A stretch of 32,878 bases of DNA, from the NCBI GenBank assembly GCA_963575675.1, contig CAUYUA010000221.1:1-32878 (forward strand), read 5' to 3'. The position numbers and the translations under genes were made by a program. This stretch comes from CAUYUA01 sp963575675. Lineage in GTDB: Bacteria > Pseudomonadota > Alphaproteobacteria > Azospirillales > Azospirillaceae. This document shows, piece after piece, positions 16,557 through 26,000 of the stretch. Below the pieces are notes generated by a model that did no database searches, was not told where the DNA came from, and saw only the letters and a program-made list of their open reading frames with translations. Within the stretch, counting starts at the first letter, position 1. Each line of letters starts with the position of its first letter.

Positions 16557-16601
16557 AAATTAGGCGGGATCAGGGACTCTGTTCCTGGTTCCGTCTAATT
16601 T
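16557..16601 (+). terminator. Palindromic hairpin after the M23 gene, built on the repeat-family terminal module
   Basis: AAATTAGGCGG (16557-16567) pairs with CCGTCTAATTT (16591-16601), 10 of 11 positions plus one G-U. The inner part CAGG-GACTCTGTT-CCTG is the terminal module of the dispersed inverted-repeat family. It lies 23 nt after the peptidase stop codon and is probably its terminator, apparently made from a solo copy of the repeat end. Confidence 0.65.
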
Positions 16602-16744
16602 GTTATTTCTTTGCTGTGGGATGATGCGTCATTTTCGAGGTTTAGCTTCTTTTCTTGCGCCACGAAGGACATTCAAGATTTTTTTTTGCGTTTCGATTGC
16701 TTTGCGGTATTGACAGAACCTTCCGCGTTGCACAAACTTATTCC

Positions 16745-17503
16745 ATGCCAGCCATCATCGAAAAAATCCATTATTATCCGGTTAAGGGCCTGAGCGCGCA
16801 GGAGTTGCCGGCGGTCGACCTCATTCCCGGAGAAGGCCTGCCGCAGGATCGGCGTTTCGCCATCACGCACGGCGCAACCACCTTTAGTTCGGAAGCTCCA
16901 GAGTGGAAGCCGAAAACAAACTTTATAACGCTTATGCGCAATGAGCGTTTAGCGACTCTCCAGACCGATTATGATCCGGAGACGACTGCTTTGACGATTC
17001 GGCGTGGTCCTCGTGTTGTTGCGCGTGGTCAGATTGACACGCCGACGGGGCGGGTTCTGATCGAGCAATTTCTGTCGGCATACCTGAAAGGGGAGGCTCC
17101 GGGCACGCCTCGTGTGGTTGAAGCGCCGGGGCATGCATTTTTTGACGCTAAGGACAAATATATTTCGCTTATTAACATGGCTTCAGTGCAAGACTTGGAG
17201 CGCGTGGTGCAGAGTCCGGTTAATCCGGTGCGATTTCGGGGAAATTTCTTGTTTTCCGGTGAAGCGCCGTGGGTTGAGTTTGGTTGGATCGATCGGTTTT
17301 TGACGATCGGCGCGATGCGTTGTGAAGTGGTGAAGCGTATTGATCGTTGCCCTGCGACGAATGTTGATCCTCTGACGGGAGCGCGGGATTTGAACATTCC
17401 GCGAGCGTTGCAGAGGGGATATGGTCATATTGATTTTGGTGTTTACGCTCGTGTTGTGACGTCTGGGCGAGTGACGGTTGGAGACGCTTTGGTTGTGGAG
17501 TAG
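16745..17503 (+). CDS. MOSC-domain protein
   Basis: This 252-residue protein has an N-terminal beta-barrel domain (1-95, beginning IIEKIHYYPVKGLSAQELPAVDL, typical of MOSC_N) and a MOSC domain (about 110-250). MOSC is the sulfur-carrier fold shared with the C-terminus of molybdenum cofactor sulfurase. The conserved cysteine is C202 in KRIDRCPATNVDPLTG. It resembles YcbX/YiiM-type molybdoenzymes that reduce N-hydroxylated compounds, but lacks the ferredoxin domain of YcbX. The longer frame upstream lacks support, so I placed the start at the ATG at 16745, where family similarity begins. The exact substrate is unknown. Confidence 0.9.
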   Translation: MPAIIEKIHYYPVKGLSAQELPAVDLIPGEGLPQDRRFAITHGATTFSSEAPEWKPKTNFITLMRNERLATLQTDYDPETTALTIRRGPRVVARGQIDTPTGRVLIEQFLSAYLKGEAPGTPRVVEAPGHAFFDAKDKYISLINMASVQDLERVVQSPVNPVRFRGNFLFSGEAPWVEFGWIDRFLTIGAMRCEVVKRIDRCPATNVDPLTGARDLNIPRALQRGYGHIDFGVYARVVTSGRVTVGDALVVE

Positions 17504-17567
17504 GGCGCGTCGTGTGCCGCCATCGGTGAAGCCGCTGGGCGGAGATAATTGGATCGTAAAATGAGAA

Positions 17568-17858
17568 GGGTCCAGGGACTGTGTTCCTGGTCGTAGGGGA
17601 TTATAAGGGGGGAGCGAAAGCCCCCCTTATTCGCGAAGCGATTCTCCTCTGGAATTGTTTATTTTTACAGACATTCGCCCTTACAAGCTCCTCCGTTTTG
17701 CAACGGCTCACTTCCGTGGATGGTTGACGGTCTCTGTCGAGCTTAAGGCGAGCCCTTACACGAAAAACAATTCCAGAGAGAGGGTCGCTTCGCGAATAAG
17801 GGGGGCTTTCGCTCCCCCCTTATGATCCCCTACGACCAGGAACACAGTCCCTGGACCC
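17568..17858. mobile_element. MITE-like element with long inverted arms (best copy)
   Basis: Two arms of about 93 bp (17568-17660 and 17766-17858) are inverted copies differing at only about five positions. Each arm contains a terminal module GGGTCCAGGGACTGTGTTCC ending in CTGGTC (itself a CCAGG/CCTGG hairpin), a G6/C6 hairpin with loop AGCGAAAG, GCGAATAAG/CTTATTCGC, and an inner TCTGGAATTGTTT. The core of about 105 bp carries further weak inverted pairing (AAGCTC with GAGCTT). There is no coding capacity and no obvious target duplication at the ends. Related pieces occur at six other places in the window. It may be a non-autonomous transposable element or a large structured repeat such as a BIME. 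It sits between the convergent MOSC and kinase genes. Confidence 0.75.
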
Positions 17859-17898
17859 ATATAATATTACTCAAATATCATTGACCTTCGGGCGTCAT

Positions 17899-20800
17899 TC
17901 ACGCTGCATCCAAAGACCCAACAAGAGATAGACGCAATTTTTCCAGTGCAACGATAGCATCCTCAAAATCAAAAACTCCGGCGCATCGAGACACCAGCAT
18001 CGCCGCTTCAAAAGAAGAAGAAGAAGAAGACAACAGGGTTGCCAGTTCTTCAGAAAAATCGCTGGAATCAGGATTTCCCTGCTCCAACATCTCTTGCAAG
18101 AACGCAACCTTTTCTAAAGCCTTCTCCACAATTTGAGGATCAATTTTACTGATAACGAACTTCTGCGCCAAAACACCGGAAGAAGAGGACACAGGCACAG
18201 AAACCGATCGACAGATTGAATCCGTCGTAACCTTTATGGATCGAACCAAACAATCGAGGGGATTGTCAGGAAGAGCAACTCCATTTCGGGCGGCGATTTT
18301 CTCCAACTCACTCGCCTTCAGAGAAATATCGAACGCGCCAAAAGTTGCGGAAACACCTTTTAAGGTGTGAGCAATCTGATAGACTTCCCGCCATTGTCCA
18401 TTTACAACACCAGCATGAAGCCGAGCAATGATATCGTCATGACTCGCCACGAAATCTTTCAAAATCCGCAACAACAACCTTGAATTACCATTCACATGCC
18501 TGCGCGCTGCGTCTAAATCGATTCCGTCCAAATCAATTCCCGTAAACGGGTCCATAAGCTCGGACACACTCCGCATAGAAGCAACGGTGGAAAAAGAAAC
18601 AAAAGAGCGACGTTGAGGCAACCAACGCTCCAACACAACCTGAAGCGCAGTCGGATCGATGGGCTTTGCAACATGATCGTTCATACCAGCAGCCAAACAC
18701 CGCTCTCTATCGCCAAGCATGGCGTGAGCGGTCATCGCGATAATCGGAATTTCCACCAATCCCATGTCTTGTCGAATATACCGCGTAGCCTCATAACCAT
18801 CGAGTCCCGGCATTTGAATATCCATCAGAATTATGTCGAAAGATTCACGCCGCAAATAAGTCAACGCCTCTTCACCACTACCGGCGGTTTGCGTCACTCC
18901 ACCCATGAGATCAAGTAAACCACATGCGACCAATTGGTTAATTGGGTTGTCCTCGACAAGCAATATTTTCATTCCAGCAAGAAGCGTCGGATTTGCTTCT
19001 GCATCATCCGTCAAGGGCGACAGAATTTCATCCGGAGAACGCCCAAACACCGTCATTATTGAATCGTGCATCGTCGAAGGCGTTATGGGCTTTTCTAAAA
19101 CGGCGGCAACCTTGTCATCGGCCAAAGCGGTTAAAACCCCATCCACACCATAGGCTGAGATCATAATAATCGGAGGAAGAGAGATCGACATCTCTTTCAA
19201 TCGACGCAGAGTTGCGACACCATCCAATTCCGGCATTTGCCAATCAATGATCATCAATTCGATCGGCGGCAGTTCTCCGATAAGAGAAGCTTTCATTCGA
19301 TCAAGAACGCCTGCGCCCGACGACGCCGTTTCCACAACCAACCCGAAACTTTCCAACATATCGGATAATATCTCTCGCGCCAAAGCATTATCATCCACGA
19401 CGATGGCGCGAAGATTGGAGATTGGTATATTCTTTATCGGTTCGGCAATTTCTTGGACGCCCAACACCACCGTGACGGTAAAGATGCTGCCCATGCCGGG
19501 AGAGCTTATAATAGAAATCCCTCCCCCCATCATGACGGCGAGCTGCATACTGATCGCCAACCCAAGACCGGTGCCACCGAATTTTCGTGTTGTGGAGGTG
19601 TCGGCTTGCGTGAATGGCTTAAATAATGTTGACTGTTGCGCTTCAGACATGCCGACGCCGGTGTCTTGAACATGGAAAGCCAGCTCGACAGATTTCTTTC
19701 GTTTTTCGCGCACACAAATTCCGAGCATCACCTCGCCTTGCTCAGTGAATTTTATGGCGTTATTCAGAAGGTTGAGCAGGATTTGCCCAAGCCGCAAAGG
19801 ATCACCGATCAACCACATCGGCACATCGGGGTCGACATGGAAGATCAGTTCAAGTTTTTTCTCGCTTGCACGTAGGCTCGTGGCGCTGGAAACATTTTCG
19901 AGAACAGATTTCAAAGAAAATGGAATACTCTCTATTTGCAATTTATCCGCTTCAATCTTTGAATAATCGAGAATGTCATTGATGATTCCAAGAAGATTGC
20001 GCGCAGCGCTATCCATTTTTTCCAGATAGTCACGCTGTCTCGCCGTAAGCTCTGTCTTCAACAGAAGATGACCCAGACCAATGACCGCATTCATCGGCGT
20101 GCGGATTTCATGACTCATATTGGCCAGGAAATCACTCTTCAATTGATTAGCGCGTTCGGCTTCTTCTTTGGCTTTGGCAAGTTGAAATTCACTTTCTTTG
20201 CGGTCGCCGATATCTTTATGAATTCCGGTCATGCGCGTAGGAAAACCGACGTCATCTCTCTCGGTGACTCGTCCCGCCGCTAGAATCCATGTCCATGCGC
20301 CGCTTTTGTGGCGCATACGGAACTCCACCTCATAAAACGAAGTTTTTCCGGCCATATGGGATTCTAAAAGAGTCTGCACCTGCAAACAATCGTCGGGATG
20401 CAATAAATTCAGCCAGCTTACGCTGTTTTCGGCCATTTCTCCCTTTTTATAACCGAGCATCCCCAACCATTGATCACTGAAATAAGCTTGATCAGTTTTA
20501 GGATTCCAATCCCAAAATCCGGTGTTGGAAGCTTCAAGCGCAATTTTAAGACGATCTTCGCTTTTGTGTAGAGCGTCAAGAATACGGCGGCGTTCAGTAA
20601 TGTCTTGAAACACCGACACGGAACCAACGATGACATCACCTTCACGCAAGGGAACAGAAATGATCGAAATCGGAAAAGCGGTCCCATCTCGTCGAATAAA
20701 AAGATCGTCGTCGGAGCGATAGGTGTTTCCAGCCCTTGTGGCCGCCAATGTCGGACATTGCTCGCATGAAACCATGTTTTGATGCTTATCGCGATAATGA

Positions 20801-21759
20801 ACTGCGTCGTGAAACCTTACAGATTGAAAATCGGCAAGAGAATATCCAAGTAATTTCTCGGCTTCAGGATTAATGAAAGTGCAACGCCCATCAATATCCA
20901 GCGACACCACTCCCTCACCCATGGTGTCGGTGATTCCCTGAAGAAAACGCTGTTGTTTCAGAAGCTTGGTTTCAAGCTCCTTTTGCGAGGTAATGTCTGT
21001 GCGAATAGCAATGTAATGGGTCGAGACGCCTTGAGCGTCCACCAGAGGCACGATGGTCGCCGCAACCCAATACAATTCTCCTGATTTTTTCCGATTACAG
21101 ATTTGGCCTTCCCAAACACGGCCTTTCTTAATGACGCCCCACATACTTCTGAAGAACTCCGGCGAATGAACGCCGGAGTTGATCGCTCTATGGTCTTTTC
21201 CTATGATTTCATCATAGTGATAGCCGGCAATCGCACAGAACTTATCATTTGCGTAGATAATTTCGCCTTTGGCGTTTGTGATGCTGACTATAGCGTGTTG
21301 ATCAAGAGCAAATTTTTGCGTTTCCAATTCTCTGAGAGTGGAAGCACGATCGGCGACAATGTATCTCATTAAATCGGAAATTTTTTCAAGACTGTTGGAA
21401 TCATCTCCCAATTCCGGTTTGCCGTCGCTACGCAAGAAATGGTTTGCCGTTTCGCGCAACGAACGAAGAACCATCGCCTGAGCCGAGGTCTCTTCACGCA
21501 ACTTCTTGTTGGCGTTGCTCAGCTCTTCAGAGCTGATCTGTAAACTTCGACCGCGAAGTGTAAGATCACGATCGAATTGACCATAGCTTTGATCAACACG
21601 GCTGATAAATGCGCCAATTTGCGCCAAAAAATGCGCAACAGATGGAGAAAGTCCGTCTTGCTTAGCCAATTCGGCTACATCCGACAGAATACTCTCTAAC
21701 TCTTCCGGCGTTTGCAGACCAAGCACCCGTTTGAGTTGACTCTGAAGCAAACGATGCAC
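17899..21759 (-). CDS. Soluble hybrid sensor histidine kinase (PAS3-HisKA-HATPase-REC2-HPt)
   Basis: This 1286-residue protein has no membrane segment. Domains in order: helical N-terminal region (1-145), PAS (148-258), PAS (272-390), PAS (398-520), HisKA with phosphoacceptor H550 in MSHEIRTPMNAVIG, HATPase (about 655-768, with NNAIKF, DTGVGM and GGTGLGL boxes), receiver 1 (D839 in IIDWQMP, K890), receiver 2 (D980 in LMDIQMP, K1032) and HPt with H1131 in AHTLKG. A helical tail (1205-1280) follows. Both receivers look functional. GTG at 21759 starts 3 nt after the FIST stop codon, which indicates translational coupling. FIST is therefore the likely input partner. The output may be the HD-GYP regulator upstream in the cluster (inference). 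Confidence 0.95.
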   Translation of the reverse strand: MHRLLQSQLKRVLGLQTPEELESILSDVAELAKQDGLSPSVAHFLAQIGAFISRVDQSYGQFDRDLTLRGRSLQISSEELSNANKKLREETSAQAMVLRSLRETANHFLRSDGKPELGDDSNSLEKISDLMRYIVADRASTLRELETQKFALDQHAIVSITNAKGEIIYANDKFCAIAGYHYDEIIGKDHRAINSGVHSPEFFRSMWGVIKKGRVWEGQICNRKKSGELYWVAATIVPLVDAQGVSTHYIAIRTDITSQKELETKLLKQQRFLQGITDTMGEGVVSLDIDGRCTFINPEAEKLLGYSLADFQSVRFHDAVHYRDKHQNMVSCEQCPTLAATRAGNTYRSDDDLFIRRDGTAFPISIISVPLREGDVIVGSVSVFQDITERRRILDALHKSEDRLKIALEASNTGFWDWNPKTDQAYFSDQWLGMLGYKKGEMAENSVSWLNLLHPDDCLQVQTLLESHMAGKTSFYEVEFRMRHKSGAWTWILAAGRVTERDDVGFPTRMTGIHKDIGDRKESEFQLAKAKEEAERANQLKSDFLANMSHEIRTPMNAVIGLGHLLLKTELTARQRDYLEKMDSAARNLLGIINDILDYSKIEADKLQIESIPFSLKSVLENVSSATSLRASEKKLELIFHVDPDVPMWLIGDPLRLGQILLNLLNNAIKFTEQGEVMLGICVREKRKKSVELAFHVQDTGVGMSEAQQSTLFKPFTQADTSTTRKFGGTGLGLAISMQLAVMMGGGISIISSPGMGSIFTVTVVLGVQEIAEPIKNIPISNLRAIVVDDNALAREILSDMLESFGLVVETASSGAGVLDRMKASLIGELPPIELMIIDWQMPELDGVATLRRLKEMSISLPPIIMISAYGVDGVLTALADDKVAAVLEKPITPSTMHDSIMTVFGRSPDEILSPLTDDAEANPTLLAGMKILLVEDNPINQLVACGLLDLMGGVTQTAGSGEEALTYLRRESFDIILMDIQMPGLDGYEATRYIRQDMGLVEIPIIAMTAHAMLGDRERCLAAGMNDHVAKPIDPTALQVVLERWLPQRRSFVSFSTVASMRSVSELMDPFTGIDLDGIDLDAARRHVNGNSRLLLRILKDFVASHDDIIARLHAGVVNGQWREVYQIAHTLKGVSATFGAFDISLKASELEKIAARNGVALPDNPLDCLVRSIKVTTDSICRSVSVPVSSSSGVLAQKFVISKIDPQIVEKALEKVAFLQEMLEQGNPDSSDFSEELATLLSSSSSSFEAAMLVSRCAGVFDFEDAIVALEKLRLSLVGSLDAA

Positions 21760-21762
21760 GAT

Positions 21763-22923
21763 TCAGCTCTCTTGAATCAAAGCAATCGTCATGCTTTGGT
21801 TATGGAGTTTGCACTCGGCGTATCCATTCATAGGATTGATCTCTCCATAAGAATAAAATCCTGCGTAAGTAAATGTCGATCCAATGGTATCAACGACAAT
21901 CGACACTTCCTCGTCCACTCGATCGCCCATCACCAGCTTGCGCCCGACGCAACTGACCAACAAGGCCAATCCAGTGTCAATGTCGGCGTCAGCGACGGCT
22001 TCGGCGATGGAGTCGATGGCGTTTTGCGCCGCAATTTGGGCGCCGTTTATCAGGCTCTCGGTGTTGGCGTGCATCAGTCTTAAATAACCATTATCCTTGA
22101 CGGCTCCGGCCAGAATCAAACCGCCGCCGACCTCGTCGACGCCTAGAATAGTTCGAATCAATCCCAGCGTTGAATGGTTCTCGTTCAATAATTCGAATGG
22201 AAACAACAGGCCGGACGCCGGGAGATTTTTTGCATAATCTCCTAGGTAGCGTTTGTAAATTTCCAGCGCGGATTCTCCATCCAATTCGTAAAGAATATTG
22301 CCGTCCGATCGCGTGATCTTTCGAATAGGACCGAACGGCTCCCAACCGCCGAATGATCCGTGACCGATTTTAATGCGATCGCCGTAGAAACCGACAGCAA
22401 CCGTCGCCGCATCCGATATTCCCGACGGCAACAAAACAAAAGTCCGCTTGAACGCGCCGTCGTCTCCGGCCAACCCTCCCGAAATCGGAATCTTGGAGCC
22501 GATTTGCGCAGCCAAGCCTTCAATTAAGGCCGTTCCGTTGATATCAACCCCGCGACTAAAAACCAGCGTCCCCGCTAAATTGGGAGCCGCCAACGCCACG
22601 CCCAAACGCTCGCCGCAGTTCCGCGCCGCCAACATGCCGTCAACCGGAGCCTCAACGACGCGCACGACGGTGTGCTGAAATCGAATGGCGGTTATCACGC
22701 ATTTGCCTTCATGCAATCCGTCGGCGCAAATTTCTCCGGCGGTGGAGCAACCGACGAGAGCCGCGAAAGGAAACGCTTCCCGCAAATCTTCGAAAAAACC
22801 CGGCTTCGTAAAAAAAGAAACCGAACCGAAAACCAGCGCCAAATGAGGGTCAATCTCGATCAGCGATTTGCATTCGGTTTTGATCCGATCCGCCGTCCCA
22901 ATAACGCATTGAGCGATTCTCAT
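21763..22923 (-). CDS. FIST-domain sensor protein
   Basis: This 386-residue protein consists of a FIST N domain (about 30-215) and a FIST C domain (about 220-365), a cytoplasmic sensory module thought to bind small ligands such as amino acids. Typical features are ALVGCSTAGEI (residues about 54-64), ISGGLAGDDGAFKRTFVL, and near the end LVSCVGRKLVMGDRVDEEV and TFTYAGFYSYGEINP. No signal peptide or membrane segment is visible. The ribosome binding site is weak. The kinase gene begins 3 nt after its stop, so the two very likely form a two-gene sensory unit. The upstream kinase gene is 97 nt away on the same strand. Confidence 0.93.
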   Translation of the reverse strand: MRIAQCVIGTADRIKTECKSLIEIDPHLALVFGSVSFFTKPGFFEDLREAFPFAALVGCSTAGEICADGLHEGKCVITAIRFQHTVVRVVEAPVDGMLAARNCGERLGVALAAPNLAGTLVFSRGVDINGTALIEGLAAQIGSKIPISGGLAGDDGAFKRTFVLLPSGISDAATVAVGFYGDRIKIGHGSFGGWEPFGPIRKITRSDGNILYELDGESALEIYKRYLGDYAKNLPASGLLFPFELLNENHSTLGLIRTILGVDEVGGGLILAGAVKDNGYLRLMHANTESLINGAQIAAQNAIDSIAEAVADADIDTGLALLVSCVGRKLVMGDRVDEEVSIVVDTIGSTFTYAGFYSYGEINPMNGYAECKLHNQSMTIALIQES

Positions 22924-23020
22924 GGGAGAACTTTCATCGATGAAGAAGAGGTCAGAAAAAAAGCGAAACCATTATGAACAAAACTCCGATGAAATAAAAT
23001 GCTCATGACGAATTACGACG

Positions 23021-26000
23021 CTACACCGAGCAAACGGCGCAGGAACTTGCCTCAAGAGCTTCCGTTAATTTGAGGAGCTTTTGCAACGCTTCGTCAAAGT
23101 CATAATTATCTGTAAGGCGAAACACTTCGGCGGCAATCGTCGAGAACCCCGTTTCAGCCAACAAAATCATAATTTTCTCTGCAAATCGTCCGGCTTCAGG
23201 GTTTGCATCCCCCAATGCACTCATAAGTTGCACTGAGACTTCATGATATTCGGATAGCGAAACGGTATCCGACGCTTTCTCCTCTGTTTTTTGTTCAACG
23301 GAAGAGAGGGGAATAGCAGGCTCTAGCGTGCGAATTCCGGAAATGACCTCTTTAAACGCTTGTTCAACCTGCTCTAAAAGATCATTTAAGACGCTCCGGT
23401 CACTTTTTGCATCGAGCGTTTCCACACGACTGACCAGCTTGGACAATGTTAAAGCCCCGATGGTGGCGGAAACGCCTTTCATCGAATGCGCAAGGCGTTG
23501 AACATCACCCCAATGGCAAACGGCGATTGCGGCGTTCAGTCGATCGACGAAATCAGAATGCGAAGCGACGAATTCGAGCAGAATCTCATGCAACAAAGGC
23601 GCGTTGTCAAAAGTGTTTTTGCGAGCCGCGTTCAAATCGATTCCGGCAATCTGCTCCGGAAACGTCCAAGCGTCGTTTGAACAAGAAGAGCCGCTACAGT
23701 TTTGTTGCTCCGCCGCAAACTCGCGGAACTGAACGTCTGAAGGGCTCCAGCGCGCGAGAATCTCGGCAAGACGCGCTATATCCGTCGGTTTGGGCAGAAA
23801 ATCGTTCATTCCCGCCTCCAAACAAGCCTTACGGTCACGCTCCATGGCGTTGGCCGTCATGGCGATAATCGGAATGCTCCCCTTTCCTCCCGCCAGCGAG
23901 CGAATCATGCGCGTTGCCTGAAGGCCATCAACATTCGGCATGCGCATATCCATCAAAATCAAGTCGTATTTTCCATGCTCGGCCATTGCCGCCGCCTCGC
24001 CGCCATCATTGGCGAGATCGGCGCGATGACCGAGTTTCGCCAACAATCCTGCGGCGACTTGCTGATTGACATAATTGTCTTCGGCGACCAGAACCGACAA
24101 CTTCCGGCCTTGTTTTAAAGGCGCCGATTGTCGGTTGCCGGAGACAACACCATGATGCAATGCAAACGCGGAAGAAGAACCGGAAAGACAACCATACAGC
24201 ACATTCTGTCGCAACGGCTTCGACAGAACATGCCGAAAATATCGAGAGCATCCCACCTGTTGAAGCTCGCCATGATCGGCGGACGATAATAAAATCATCT
24301 GCGCGGCGTCGGATTTCGACTTTGCGTGCAATCGAGCGGCAACCTCAACAATATTCGCATCGAAGGTTGAATGATTGATCAAGATGAACTGATACGGCTC
24401 ATTCCGCAACGAAGCCTCTTCCATCAACTTCAGAGCCCCGTCGGCGTCTCCCCCGCACGCCGTGACGCCGACGCCCCAATTCTGTAGCTGGAGAACGAGA
24501 ACATCGCGGTGAATGACGCAATTATCGATAATCAACACCCGCAACCCCTGAACGGCGTCTTCTTTTCGAAGCGTCGCCGCATGTGGCGTTAAAAGCTTCA
24601 ACGGAACCGAGAACCAAAACGTGCTGCCGTTTCCCTGACTATCGAAACCAATGACGCCGCCCATACTTTCAACGATGCGTTTTGAAATTGCGAGTCCGAG
24701 TCCGGTTCCACCGAAACGCCGCGTCGTTGAAGCATCGGCTTGGGAAAACATCTCGAACATTCTGGTTTTGGCGACGTCGGAAATGCCGATCCCCGTGTCG
24801 GAGACTCGAATTGAAACGCGCGCGCCATTCGACGCGGCGCCGTTTTCGATGACGACGACGATGCTCACTCCACCGACATGAGTAAACTTGACCGCATTTC
24901 CGGCAAGATTGAGCAACACTTGACGCAGACGCCCCGCATCGCCGAGAAGCTGTCCATAGGACTCTTTCGGCGTCATGTAAGCAATGTCGATTTTCTTGCT
25001 GCGCGCTCGCGGAGCCAAAACATCAATGACGCCCTCGACAAGCGCGCCGATTTCAAACGGACATTCCTCAAACTCCATCCGTCCGGCCTCGACTTTGGAG
25101 AAATCAAGAATGTCGTTGATGATTCCAAGTAAAGATTCCGTAGAAAAGCGAATGGTGTCGGCAAAACGCTTTTGGTCCGAGGAAAGAGGCGTATCTATCA
25201 ACAGGCTTGTCATGCCCATAACGCCATTTAACGGCGTGCGGATTTCATGGCTCATCATCGCCAAGAATTCCGATTTGGCGCGACTGCCGGCTTCGGCCTG
25301 CTCTTTGGCGCGTCGCAGATCGTTTTCCAGACGGATCATTTCCGAGATGTCGGAATAGATCGCGACAACGCCATTATCTTGCGTCGGATATTCGACTTCA
25401 CGAATCCAACGTCCATCTTCAAATTGCTTAATGCGAGGAACGCCCATTTCCGTGCGATACGCCTGCAAGCGCTCGACAACCCGATTCCGACAGGTCTCCT
25501 CGTTAAAGCCGTGCGCCCGAAAGGCGGCGAGCAAAATCTCCCCGAATGTGGCGCACGAGTCGATTTCAGTCGCGGCGCCGGGGTAGAGTTGTCGAAATTT
25601 CTGGTTGCAAATCACAAGTTTCTGGTTGCCATCGATCAGAACAAATCCTTCGCCCACCGTATCGAGAATGGCCTGAAGATGACGTTCGGCCAATTGTCGG
25701 GAACGATGGTAAGCCGCCCACAATTTTTCCTCAGCGGCCTTCTGGCCGGTAATGTCAACATCGATGCACACCCATTTCTCAATCCGACTTTCAGACGCGA
25801 AAATCGGCACCACGGTGCGCTTTAGCCACAGAAGATTGCCGTCAGCGCAAGCCATACGAACAACGCCGCGCCAAACATCATCCGACAACATTGATCGAAC
25901 GGAGGAATCCGTGTCGTCGCCGACTTCGATCATGGAGTCCTCCGGACGAATGCCGATCAGTGCGTCACGGGCGATTCCCAAGGTTGTGCAATACAGGTCA

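Noticed and set aside
17568..17858. Insertion sequence with a transposase
   Set aside because: The element has no coding capacity, and no transposase frame is found in or near any copy.
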